Below, piece by piece: positions 1 through 5,203 of a stretch of 5,203 bases of DNA. The DNA comes from JAUWMI01 sp964630455 (GTDB lineage: Bacteria; Sumerlaeota; Sumerlaeia; MWCT01; JAUWMI01). Each line of letters starts with the position of its first letter. Within the stretch, counting starts at the first letter, position 1. The DNA lies in the NCBI GenBank assembly GCA_964630455.1, contig CAZVVA010000232.1, forward strand, positions 1 to 5,203, given 5' to 3'. The notes under the pieces were generated by a model. The model did not search any database. It was not told the DNA's origin and saw nothing but the letters and a program-made list of their open reading frames with translations. The translations under genes were made by a program, and so were the position numbers.

Positions 1-630
1 AGCCACGGCCACAATGGCCGTAGGATTAATGCGGCGAACTTGATCGCGCGCGGCTTCGCCGGTGTGTGCAATTGCCGACTCACAACCCTGTGCCTTGAGC
101 AGCTCAAGGGCTTGCTTTCGAATCTCACGTTCCAGGCATCTGGGCAGCAGGACAAGAATTTTTTTCCGGGGCATTGCTTTAGTGCGCGTTTTAGTAAGTT
201 CGTTCGAGAGCTGGACAAACGAATTGCCAAGCTGGTCGCGCGAGATGCCGATTGCATGGCTTATTTTGCCTAAAAGAATGGTGACAGAGGCAAGTTTGGG
301 CATTATCCGACGCGAGAGCGCTGACGGGAGAACTCCGATCACCAGACCTACCAGAAGGAGAAACATAAGCATTGCGGCTATCCCCATTACCGCAAGCAGC
401 GCGACCATCGCCAGTGCAATAAGCGGCGCAGGTTCTTCAACCATGAGAAACACGATGTAAGCAAGGGTAACGAGGCAGCCCAAAGCACCCAGGCCGACAA
501 GGCCCAGCAGCGCGGTGAACAGAAATTTAGGCGCCGTAGTTGCTTCCTGGCGGGGATCAATAGTCCCATCCCAGTCGCGCCATTCGTGGCCTAGTTTGCG
601 ATCAGTTGGAGAAACGCTTTTTCTGGCCAA
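1..630 (-). CDS. DUF116 family membrane protein, 3' end cut off by window edge
   Basis: Reading the minus strand from 630 gives 210 codons without a stop up to the window edge. The C-terminal part is missing. Residues 1-35 are polar. About 36-63 and 69-103 are strongly hydrophobic, giving two or three membrane segments. A soluble domain then begins with PRKKILVLLPRCLEREIRK at 154-172, followed by a cysteine at 183 and an INPTAIVAVA strand at 201-210. The LLPxCL pattern after an N-terminal membrane region is what I know from the DUF116 family, whose biochemical role is unknown. No ATG lies in frame before the first membrane segment, and an in-frame TAA at 663-661 limits extension, so TTG at 630-628 is the only sensible start. 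An AAAGG sits 10 nt upstream. The gene diverges from the glycosyltransferase. Family assignment is from memory of the motif; the reading frame itself is well supported. Confidence 0.8.
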   Translation of the reverse strand, partial: MARKSVSPTDRKLGHEWRDWDGTIDPRQEATTAPKFLFTALLGLVGLGALGCLVTLAYIVFLMVEEPAPLIALAMVALLAVMGIAAMLMFLLLVGLVIGVLPSALSRRIMPKLASVTILLGKISHAIGISRDQLGNSFVQLSNELTKTRTKAMPRKKILVLLPRCLEREIRKQALELLKAQGCESAIAHTGEAARDQVRRINPTAIVAVA

Positions 631-640
631 AAGAAGCTTG

Positions 641-645
641 CCTTT
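641..645 (-). promoter_or_regulatory. Ribosome binding site deciding the TTG start of the DUF116 gene
   Basis: On the minus strand AAAGG lies 10 nt before the TTG at 630-628. No ATG or GTG start is available in this frame upstream of the first membrane segment, so this site supports the TTG choice. It is a partial Shine-Dalgarno match. Confidence 0.45.
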
Positions 646-697
646 GCAAAGGAATTTTACTTAAAAGAATACAGTTTGAATACGCAATAACTCTTTA

Positions 698-726
698 TTT
701 TTAGGTACTTTTAGTGGATTTTGCAA
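698..726 (-). promoter_or_regulatory. Candidate sigma-70-type promoter for the DUF116 gene
   Basis: On the minus strand TTGCAA (726-721, 4 of 6 to TTGACA) is followed after 17 nt by TAAAAA (703-698, 4 of 6 to TATAAT). Transcription would start near 690, leaving a leader of about 60 nt. The surrounding stretch is AT-rich compared with the genes. Both boxes are imperfect, so this is only a candidate. Confidence 0.25.
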
Positions 727-857
727 GCTGAAACTGGCGTGTGTGACTGCCACAGTAAGGATATAGAGAGTGAGAAGCACATCCGGCAGCACGCTGTATC
801 TAGATTGGGGCGGATGATGGCCCACGGCGCGCTGATTACGAATTCGTGCTTTCAGAT

Positions 858-1754
858 ATGTCAATGTTATCGGTAATTATCCCAACATTCCGACGCCCGA
901 CGCTGCTTAAGCAATGTCTGGAGTCTATGGTGCAGCAGTCTGTGCCGTTTGGGTCGTTTGAAGTGCTCGTAGTAGATGACGGCGCGGATGCTGAAACGCG
1001 CGATGTGGTGGCGGATCTAAAAGCGCGATGTGCTCTGCCAGTGCGCTACGAGGGTCTTGAGAAGCGAGGGCCTGCATTTGCCAGGAACTGGGCGATTGAT
1101 GCAGCGCAGGGCGAAATTCTGCTGTTTTTAAACGATGACGTTGTGCTGACGCCGGAGCATTTTGCAGGGCATCTTCGCCATCATGAGGCAAGCCCTGGTC
1201 ATGCGGTGCGAGGCCATACGCGGTGGCATCCAGAGGTTCTCAGCACTTCATTTATGCACTGGGTGGCGCAAACCGCACTTTTCTATTATCTCATTACCGA
1301 TTACCGCGATATCGGCTACGAATACTTTCACACGTTGGACCTTTCCATGCATCGCACATGGCTGCGTGAGGATCGCTTTAGCCTGGATTTCACTGACGCC
1401 TCGTTTGAAGATACGGAGCTGGGATTTAGGTTGATGAAGAAAGGGCTGAAGCTGGCGTTTGCGCCAGATGTGATATCGTATCATTGTCACTCGTATACGC
1501 CGAAGCAATTTTTCGATAAGGCGCGGATCAATGGGCGAAATGCCGTGACGCTGGTGAAGAAGCAGCCAGAGCTCTATGATCGGATTATCGGATTGTTCTT
1601 GGCGACGTTGCAAGGCCAGAAGCTGCTGAAGCTTGCTGGTCTCTTTGTTCGTGGAAAGCGTCGTACGCCGTCGTATTGGTCAACATTGTATGACTATGTG
1701 TATGCGAGAGAGGTGCTGAAGCGGCGACCGGATCTGGCGGGCCGGGTACCCTAG
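858..1754 (+). CDS. Glycosyltransferase family 2 protein
   Basis: A 298-residue GT-A fold glycosyltransferase that should move a sugar from a nucleotide-sugar donor to an unknown acceptor, probably in cell-surface polysaccharide or glycan synthesis. The N-terminus shows the family opening LSVIIPTFRRPTLLKQCLES (residues 4-23). VVDDG at 38-42 is the nucleotide-binding aspartate pair. GPAFARNWAI at 71-80 precedes LFLNDDVV at 89-96, which holds the DXD-like metal site (D93, D94). FEDTELGFRL at 183-192 carries the usual catalytic-base ED pair. No signal peptide or clear membrane helix is visible, so it is probably cytoplasmic or membrane-associated. The start is uncertain: GTG at 846 and ATG at 864 are in frame and none has a good Shine-Dalgarno site. 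I chose ATG 858 because it keeps the full first beta strand with a short lead. The acceptor and pathway cannot be read from the sequence, and no other sugar genes are in the window. Confidence 0.9.
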   Translation: MSMLSVIIPTFRRPTLLKQCLESMVQQSVPFGSFEVLVVDDGADAETRDVVADLKARCALPVRYEGLEKRGPAFARNWAIDAAQGEILLFLNDDVVLTPEHFAGHLRHHEASPGHAVRGHTRWHPEVLSTSFMHWVAQTALFYYLITDYRDIGYEYFHTLDLSMHRTWLREDRFSLDFTDASFEDTELGFRLMKKGLKLAFAPDVISYHCHSYTPKQFFDKARINGRNAVTLVKKQPELYDRIIGLFLATLQGQKLLKLAGLFVRGKRRTPSYWSTLYDYVYAREVLKRRPDLAGRVP

Positions 1755-1763
1755 GCTGGCCGC
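1737..1763 (+). terminator. GC-rich hairpin at the end of the glycosyltransferase gene, possible terminator
   Basis: GCGGGCC at 1737-1743 can pair with GGCCGC at 1758-1763 with one bulged G. The loop contains the palindrome GGGTACCC and the TAG stop codon. No T-run follows, so if it ends transcription it is not a classical intrinsic terminator. It may be only a chance GC-rich fold. Confidence 0.2.
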
Positions 1764-1873
1764 AGGCAAGGTAAATCCACGGCTGTCTCGCGCAGGAAAT
1801 CAAGTATAAGCGGGAACGTGAGCAAAGCGATAGCACGTGCTTCCGCAGGCGATATAGTGAGGCTTAGGCACAA

Positions 1874-1880
1874 AGGAGGG
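1874..1880 (+). promoter_or_regulatory. Strong ribosome binding site deciding the start of the LUD gene
   Basis: AGGAGGG is a near-perfect Shine-Dalgarno match. It points to ATG at 1893 (12 nt away) and not to the earlier in-frame GTG at 1818, which would add 25 residues unlike the family. The spacer is a little long. Confidence 0.7.
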
Positions 1881-1892
1881 TCAATAATTGTC

Positions 1893-2510
1893 ATGTCCAG
1901 TAAAGTAGAGAAGGTCAGAGCGTCGCTTGAGGGAAATAATATTGTAACGGAGTATTTCGAGCAGGCCGCGGAGGCGTGCAAAGCAGTGCTCGCCGCGCTT
2001 CCGGACAATGCGACCGTTGGATTGGGCGGCTCGACCACGGTTAAGCAAATCGGGCTTCTTGATGCCCTGAGGCAGCGCAAGCTACGGGTTTTTGATCAGT
2101 ATGCCGAGGGACTTTCAGCAGAAGAGTCAACGCAACTGCGCCGGGCAGGCCTGACCGCAGAATATTACATCACCAGTACCAATGCGATTACTGAAGACGG
2201 TCAGCTGGTGAATGTGGACGGGATTGGGAACCGAGTGGCGGCACAGATTTTCGGGCCACGTCACGTCTTTATTGTAGCGTCAACGCATAAGATCGTCACA
2301 GATGTTCCGGCAGCTCTTGAGCGTATTCGTACGGTAGCTGCACCAGCGAATGCGAAGCGACTGAAGCTGGCAACACCCTGTGCACGAGGGGAGGGCTGTG
2401 AGGAATGCCCGGCTGAGCTGCGCATGTGCAATGCCACGGTGATCATACATCGCCAGCATACGAAAGGCCGGATGAAGGTGTTTCTTATAAAAGGGAACTA
2501 CGGTTTTTAA
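1893..2510 (+). CDS. LUD-domain (LutC/DUF162-like) protein with C-terminal four-cysteine motif
   Basis: A 205-residue protein of the LUD domain family, named for lactate utilization after LutB and LutC. VGLGGSTTVKQIGLLDAL at 42-59 is the glycine-rich family signature. AEYYITSTNAITEDGQLVNV at 89-108 and DGIGNRVAAQIFGPRHVFIV at 109-128 are the conserved core. APANAKRL at 149-156 leads into a cysteine cluster: C163, C169, C172 and C179 in a C-x5-C-x2-C-x6-CN arrangement that could bind a metal or an iron-sulfur cluster (inference). It appears complete, ending KVFLIKGNYGF. No lutA or lutB partner (cysteine-rich CCG protein or ferredoxin-type protein) is seen beside it, so lactate oxidation is not shown. 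Members of this stand-alone subgroup mostly lack an assigned reaction. The start is set by the AGGAGGG upstream. The small cysteine protein follows 112 nt downstream on the same strand. Confidence 0.88.
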   Translation: MSSKVEKVRASLEGNNIVTEYFEQAAEACKAVLAALPDNATVGLGGSTTVKQIGLLDALRQRKLRVFDQYAEGLSAEESTQLRRAGLTAEYYITSTNAITEDGQLVNVDGIGNRVAAQIFGPRHVFIVASTHKIVTDVPAALERIRTVAAPANAKRLKLATPCARGEGCEECPAELRMCNATVIIHRQHTKGRMKVFLIKGNYGF

Positions 2511-2606
2511 GTCGAGAGCAGTTTCATCTAGCGGCTCGTGGCGATGGACTCGACGCGGGGCTTCGGAAATGCCATGAAGACCTGGCGTGGTACATGAAAT
2601 TACCAT

Positions 2607-2616
2607 GGAGGAGAGG
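2607..2616 (+). promoter_or_regulatory. Ribosome binding site of the small cysteine-rich protein
   Basis: The purine-rich GGAGGAGAGG lies 6 nt before ATG 2623. The inner GGAGGAG is 9 nt away. This strong site favours ATG 2623 over the in-frame ATGs at 2587 and 2605, and is the main sign that this short frame is translated. Confidence 0.6.
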
Positions 2617-2622
2617 TGGATT

Positions 2623-2841
2623 ATGAAGGAGTGTTTTGGCGTACGGTTTGGCCACTTTTTCGAAGACAAAGTGTCTGACTACGAGGAGCGTAGTCAGTGT
2701 TATCAGTGTGAGGACTTTGAGAAGTGTTTCAAGTTCTCACTGATCAAGGCCCTCTATGGGTTGCGGATGGAAATGCGGAACGGCGTACGTGGGATTCGCA
2801 ATTCCCTTGGCGGAAGTCATTCGGAATTTCCATTTGGGTAA
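2623..2841 (+). CDS. Small cysteine-rich protein, unknown function
   Basis: A 72-residue protein I do not recognise with confidence. It has four cysteines: C4 and then C26-x2-C29-x5-C35 (CYQCEDFEKC), which could hold zinc or an iron-sulfur cluster if C4 joins in. The first half is acidic with aromatics (FGVRFGHFFEDKVSDYEER). A likely helix follows (about 36-53, FKFSLIKALYGLRMEMR), then a glycine- and serine-rich tail RGIRNSLGGSHSEFPFG. There is no signal peptide or membrane segment, so it should be cytoplasmic. Evidence that it is real: a strong ribosome binding site, protein-like composition with ordered cysteines, and a clean stop. It lies 112 nt after the LUD gene on the same strand and may share its transcript. 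A redox or metal-binding accessory role is possible but is a guess. Longer starts at 2587 and 2605 are in frame but less well placed. Confidence 0.65.
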   Translation: MKECFGVRFGHFFEDKVSDYEERSQCYQCEDFEKCFKFSLIKALYGLRMEMRNGVRGIRNSLGGSHSEFPFG

Positions 2842-2901
2842 TCATGCAGTTTCGCATTGGCGATGGGCTTGCGGTTCAGGATAAAGCAAAATGTGGCCAA
2901 C

Positions 2902-2925
2902 AACGAGACGCGGTTGCGTCTGGTT
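2902..2925 (+). terminator. Hairpin, candidate terminator after the LUD and small-protein genes
   Basis: AGACGC (2906-2911) and GCGTCT (2916-2921) form a perfect 6-bp stem around a GGTT loop. Beyond one G/G mismatch, AAC (2902-2904) pairs with GTT (2923-2925), giving nine pairs in total. The bases after it are not a T-run, so it is a weak intrinsic terminator at best. It could instead be a transcript-stabilising or regulatory fold. Its place about 60 nt after the small protein's stop fits a 3' end. Confidence 0.35.
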
Positions 2926-3009
2926 CTCTGAGACATGTGCGGTGGTGCATCTTATGAAGTTGAAACGAGGATGGCGAACATAATAGAGGCGAGGGGAATG
3001 ATAATTTGC

Positions 3010-3039
3010 TTGACCTGGAAAGAGTCATAGGGCTAAATA
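3010..3039 (+). promoter_or_regulatory. Candidate promoter for the deaminase gene
   Basis: TTGACC at 3010-3015 matches the -35 consensus at five of six bases. TAAATA at 3034-3039 is a weak -10 (three of six) after an 18-nt spacer. A start near 3046 would leave a leader of about 107 nt. It is the best -35 box in the gap but the -10 is poor. Confidence 0.3.
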
Positions 3040-3133
3040 TCCAGTTTAAATAGGTTTAGGGGGAAGGCGGAATATTTCTCATTTTGAGCCCCTAGTGCCG
3101 AGATCAGGAAAAGGTATTGGTCTTCTAAATCTT

Positions 3134-3140
3134 GGAGAAA
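3134..3140 (+). promoter_or_regulatory. Ribosome binding site of the deaminase gene
   Basis: GGAGAAA precedes ATG 3153 by 12 nt, a long spacer. The in-frame TTG at 3132 overlaps this site, which argues against that longer start. Confidence 0.45.
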
Positions 3141-3152
3141 AGTCGCGCAAGT

Positions 3153-4208
3153 ATGAAATTGACTGAAGAATTTTTGCGTCAGTTACCCAAAACAGACCTG
3201 CACTGTCATCTGGATGGATCGCTGCGCATCAGTACGATTCTCGAGTTGGCGGAACAGCACAAGATTAAGTTGCCGGCAGAGGATCCAGATAAGCTGAAGC
3301 AGCTGGTGCTGATGGGAGACCATTGCAAGAGCCTTGAGGATTATCTGAAGGCGTTTGAAGTAACCCTGTCGGTGATGCAAGATACCGAGTCGTTAAGGCG
3401 GGTGGCGTATGAATTGGTAGAAGACGTGTCGAAAGAGAACGTCTGGTATATCGAAGTACGCTATTCGCCGATCCTTCATGTGCGCAAGGGCTCGAAGTTG
3501 ACACACGTTGTCGAGGCAGTGCTCGAAGGGCTGAAACAAGGGGAGAAGGATTTCGGAGTCAAAACGGGAGTGATTCTCTGTGGAATGCGCGACATCAGTC
3601 CGGATGTCTCAATTGAACTGGCAGAGCTGTGTTTGGCGTATAAATTTCGTGGTGTGGTGGCCTTTGATCTTGCGGGGATTGAAGAGAATTATCCGGCGAA
3701 GAAACATCGTGAGGCATTTTACCTCATTCTGAATAATAATATTAACTGTACCGCACATGCGGGGGAGAGCTACGGCCCGGAAAGCATTAGCCAGGCGTTG
3801 CATTACTGCGGCGCACACCGGATAGGCCATGGAACGCGTTTAAAGGAAGATGGTGATTTGCTGAATTACATCAACGATCACCGTGTACCGCTTGAGATTT
3901 GTCTATCAAGCAACGTCCATACCAAGGTGGTTTCTGATTACAAGCATCACCCACTGCGGTTTTACTACGACTACGGCCTGCGCGTTACTTTGAACACCGA
4001 CAATCGGCTTATGTCAGATACGACAGTCACCAAGGAGCTATATCTGGCAGCAAAACACCTGCATTTCAGCTTGGACGAAATGAAAGACATTATCATCTTC
4101 GGATTCAAGAGCACGTTTCTGGGATACCGGGACAAGGTGAAGCAGCTGAATGCTGCGCTGAAGCGCCTGCACGAGATTCAAGCTCCGATTACCGAAGAAA
4201 AGCTATAA
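3153..4208 (+). CDS. Adenosine deaminase family protein
   Basis: A 351-residue zinc aminohydrolase of the adenosine deaminase family, which turns adenosine (or a related 6-amino purine nucleoside) into inosine plus ammonia in the cytoplasm. The TIM-barrel landmarks are in order. KTDLHCHLDGS at 13-23 gives zinc ligands H17 and H19 and substrate-site D21. HAGES at 202-206 gives zinc ligand H202 and catalytic E205. RIGHGTRL at 223-230 gives catalytic H226. SSNVHT at 252-257 follows, and TLNTDNRLMS at 279-288 gives zinc ligand D283. All catalytic residues are present and the length is normal. The residue after D283 is N284, where animal enzymes have a second Asp; NTDN is common in bacterial members. 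Close relatives deaminate other substrates, such as aminodeoxyfutalosine in menaquinone synthesis, so the exact substrate is open. The start is ATG 3153; TTG 3132 would add seven residues. It converges with the HAD gene 72 bp away. Confidence 0.9.
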   Translation: MKLTEEFLRQLPKTDLHCHLDGSLRISTILELAEQHKIKLPAEDPDKLKQLVLMGDHCKSLEDYLKAFEVTLSVMQDTESLRRVAYELVEDVSKENVWYIEVRYSPILHVRKGSKLTHVVEAVLEGLKQGEKDFGVKTGVILCGMRDISPDVSIELAELCLAYKFRGVVAFDLAGIEENYPAKKHREAFYLILNNNINCTAHAGESYGPESISQALHYCGAHRIGHGTRLKEDGDLLNYINDHRVPLEICLSSNVHTKVVSDYKHHPLRFYYDYGLRVTLNTDNRLMSDTTVTKELYLAAKHLHFSLDEMKDIIIFGFKSTFLGYRDKVKQLNAALKRLHEIQAPITEEKL

Positions 4209-4280
4209 TCCGCGCTGTTATGGATGTTGCGCGCCCTTCCAGTTGTTCTGTCACCGAATGTTTCGTAATGAAGCCCTCGG

Positions 4281-4976
4281 CTAGTCCACTATTCCACGAC
4301 CAGGAAGCAGTTCCTGCAAGGTATGAATCTCAAAATCAGGAGATTCGGGCCCAGGCGGGCGCAGGGCTTGTGTTGGATTATACCAGACCACTGCAAGAGA
4401 GGCCCCTTTTGCGCCAATGACGTCTTCCCTGTATGAGTCGCCAACGTAGAGAACGTCGGAAGGGGCAAGCGCTGCGGTTCTCAGAGCGCAGTGAAAGATA
4501 CCAGGACTGGGTTTTAAAAGGTTGGCATCCTGGGATGAGATGATGTAGGAGATAAAGGGGGCAAGAGGAGAGGTTTTTACTTTACGAGTTTGAACATCGC
4601 GTGCGCCATTAGTAATGATGCCCAGCCGGCAAAGCGCAGCCAATTGCTCGGCCACGGTGACGGCATGTGGCATAAGGTGGCATTCGCCTGCGTATAGTGA
4701 GAGATATGTAGTACTCAGTTGCTGCGCATCAAGTGTTGTGAGTCCCAGCACGTGCAGTGAGCGTTCGAATCGTTGAATGCGCATGTCGCTGAGGCTGATC
4801 TGGTTGGCAAGATATAAATCCCAAACAGCCTGATTATGCACACGATAAATCGTGTAGAATGTCTCAAAGCACAACTCGACGCTCTGGCACAAGGCGCGAA
4901 TGGCTGCAGCCTGGGCCTTCGTATGATCCCAGAGGGTATTATCAAGATCAAAGAAGATGGCTTTCCAGCTTGGCAT
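4281..4976 (-). CDS. HAD superfamily hydrolase, YjjG-like nucleotidase
   Basis: A 231-residue HAD subfamily I phosphatase. Motif I is AIFFDLDNTLWD at 6-17, with nucleophile D10 and acid/base D12. A helical cap follows (about 18-95). Motif II is IITNGARD at 120-127, with T122. Motif III is LKPSPGIF at 154-161, with K155. Motif IV is YVGDSYREDVIGAKGA at 177-192, with D180 and D185. All catalytic residues are present. DLDNTLWD, ITNG and KPSPGIF resemble the YjjG group, which removes phosphate from pyrimidine and noncanonical nucleoside monophosphates, though other small phosphoesters are possible. ATG 4976 is chosen because AAGGA lies 10 nt before it. ATG 4982, 4994 and 5036 are also in frame, but 4982 is too close to that site, 4994 lacks one and 5036 lies upstream of the likely promoter. 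It is convergent with the deaminase; a shared nucleotide-salvage role is inference. Confidence 0.88.
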   Translation of the reverse strand: MPSWKAIFFDLDNTLWDHTKAQAAAIRALCQSVELCFETFYTIYRVHNQAVWDLYLANQISLSDMRIQRFERSLHVLGLTTLDAQQLSTTYLSLYAGECHLMPHAVTVAEQLAALCRLGIITNGARDVQTRKVKTSPLAPFISYIISSQDANLLKPSPGIFHCALRTAALAPSDVLYVGDSYREDVIGAKGASLAVVWYNPTQALRPPGPESPDFEIHTLQELLPGRGIVD

Positions 4977-4986
4977 TTGCATGATT

Positions 4987-4991
4987 TCCTT
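4987..4991 (-). promoter_or_regulatory. Ribosome binding site deciding the HAD gene start
   Basis: On the minus strand AAGGA ends 10 nt before ATG 4976 and 4 nt before ATG 4982. The first spacing is the usual one, which favours the start at 4976. Confidence 0.5.
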
Positions 4992-5007
4992 CATGTAAAT
5001 GGACGTA

Positions 5008-5036
5008 ATAATTCCCGGCAAAAACCTGTTTCGCAA
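5008..5036 (-). promoter_or_regulatory. Candidate promoter of the HAD gene
   Basis: On the minus strand TTGCGA (5036-5031, four of six to TTGACA) and AATTAT (5013-5008, four of six to TATAAT) are separated by exactly 17 nt. The transcript would start near 5001, about 25 nt before ATG 4976 and just ahead of its ribosome binding site. This arrangement would exclude the longest in-frame start at 5036. Confidence 0.4.
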
Positions 5037-5203
5037 GGGGAAAGTGGTGTGATTAGAGATGTTTCAGTTGCCCACTTCTGGGGATTTCTGCAATATGGTT
5101 TTCAGCATGCAGAAAGAACGGAGCGAGCAAATCGCAAGAATGGATCTAATCTGTTGGAAAATGAGCCAGTGGATGTAAGAAACAATGATGTGCTACATTG
5201 AGG

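Larger units (their letters stand above)
2842..3152 (+). other. Non-coding stretch between the small cysteine gene and the deaminase gene
   Basis: No convincing gene lies in these 311 bases. Short frames such as ATG 2971 to TAG 3030 (19 residues) lack a properly spaced ribosome binding site. The left part holds a stable hairpin (2902-2925) and the middle a promoter-like pair (3010-3039). A possible long-loop stem (TAGGGG 3057-3062 with CCCCTA 3089-3094) lies in what would be the deaminase leader. The last bases carry the deaminase ribosome binding site. Confidence 0.6.

Noticed and set aside
62..460. Plus-strand 132-residue frame opposite the DUF116 gene
   Set aside because: It is rich in Ser, Arg and Ile in the way antisense frames usually are, has no motif, and lies fully opposite a better supported gene.
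387..569. Minus-strand 60-residue frame starting MGLLIPARKQL
   Set aside because: It is an out-of-frame shadow of the DUF116 gene, whose own frame shows membrane segments and a recognisable domain.
661..864. Minus-strand 67-residue frame between the DUF116 and glycosyltransferase genes
   Set aside because: Its start overlaps the glycosyltransferase start, there is no good ribosome binding site, it covers the divergent promoter region, and its composition is not family-like.
1248..1613. Minus-strand 121-residue frame inside the glycosyltransferase gene
   Set aside because: It is antisense to a clear GT2 gene, with no motif or start signal of its own.
1832..1858. TATAGT at 1853-1858 as a -10 box for the LUD gene
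   Set aside because: The -10 matches at five of six bases, but no acceptable -35 box lies 15 to 19 nt upstream.
2971..3030. 19-codon frame with GAGG directly before ATG, possible leader peptide
   Set aside because: The GAGG touches the start codon with no spacer, and there is no run of regulatory codons or attenuator after it.
4836..5201. Plus-strand 121-residue frame overlapping the HAD gene start
   Set aside because: Its first two thirds are antisense to the HAD catalytic N-terminus and its start has no ribosome binding site. Only the last 50 codons are mentioned as a weak possibility.
1..5203. CRISPR arrays, tRNA or rRNA genes, insertion sequences, phage genes
   Set aside because: I saw no regularly spaced repeats, tRNA-like cloverleaf, terminal inverted repeats, transposase or phage motifs on either strand.

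Overview
The window looks like an ordinary chromosomal stretch from a bacterium of roughly balanced GC content. It holds six protein genes, no RNA genes, no CRISPR array and no recognisable mobile element. The lineage cannot be fixed from sequence alone. A DUF116 membrane protein, a free-standing LUD-domain protein with a C-terminal cysteine cluster and a small cysteine-rich protein together lean towards an anaerobic or facultative lineage (for example Desulfobacterota-like or Clostridia-like groups). That is a weak inference.

Layout. Minus strand, left edge: the N-terminal 210 residues of a DUF116 family membrane protein (630 down to 1, cut by the window edge), probably with a TTG start. A 227-bp divergent intergenic region follows. 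Plus strand: a GT2 family glycosyltransferase (858-1754), a LUD-domain protein (1893-2510), a 72-residue cysteine-rich protein of unknown function (2623-2841), a 311-bp non-coding stretch with a strong small hairpin and a candidate promoter, and an adenosine deaminase family enzyme (3153-4208). Minus strand, right side: a YjjG-like HAD phosphatase or nucleotidase (4976 down to 4281), convergent with the deaminase. The last ~220 bp hold its likely promoter and no convincing gene.

How the genes fit together. The four plus-strand genes are separated by 138, 112 and 311 bp, so a tight operon is not indicated. The LUD gene and the small cysteine protein are the likeliest to share a transcript, because a hairpin follows the second of them. 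The deaminase and the HAD phosphatase could both act in nucleoside and nucleotide salvage, but they are convergent and this link is inference. I do not see a clear new multi-gene system. The items most worth a second look are the small cysteine protein and its pairing with the LUD protein, and the DUF116 gene, which is easily missed because it starts with TTG and runs off the window.
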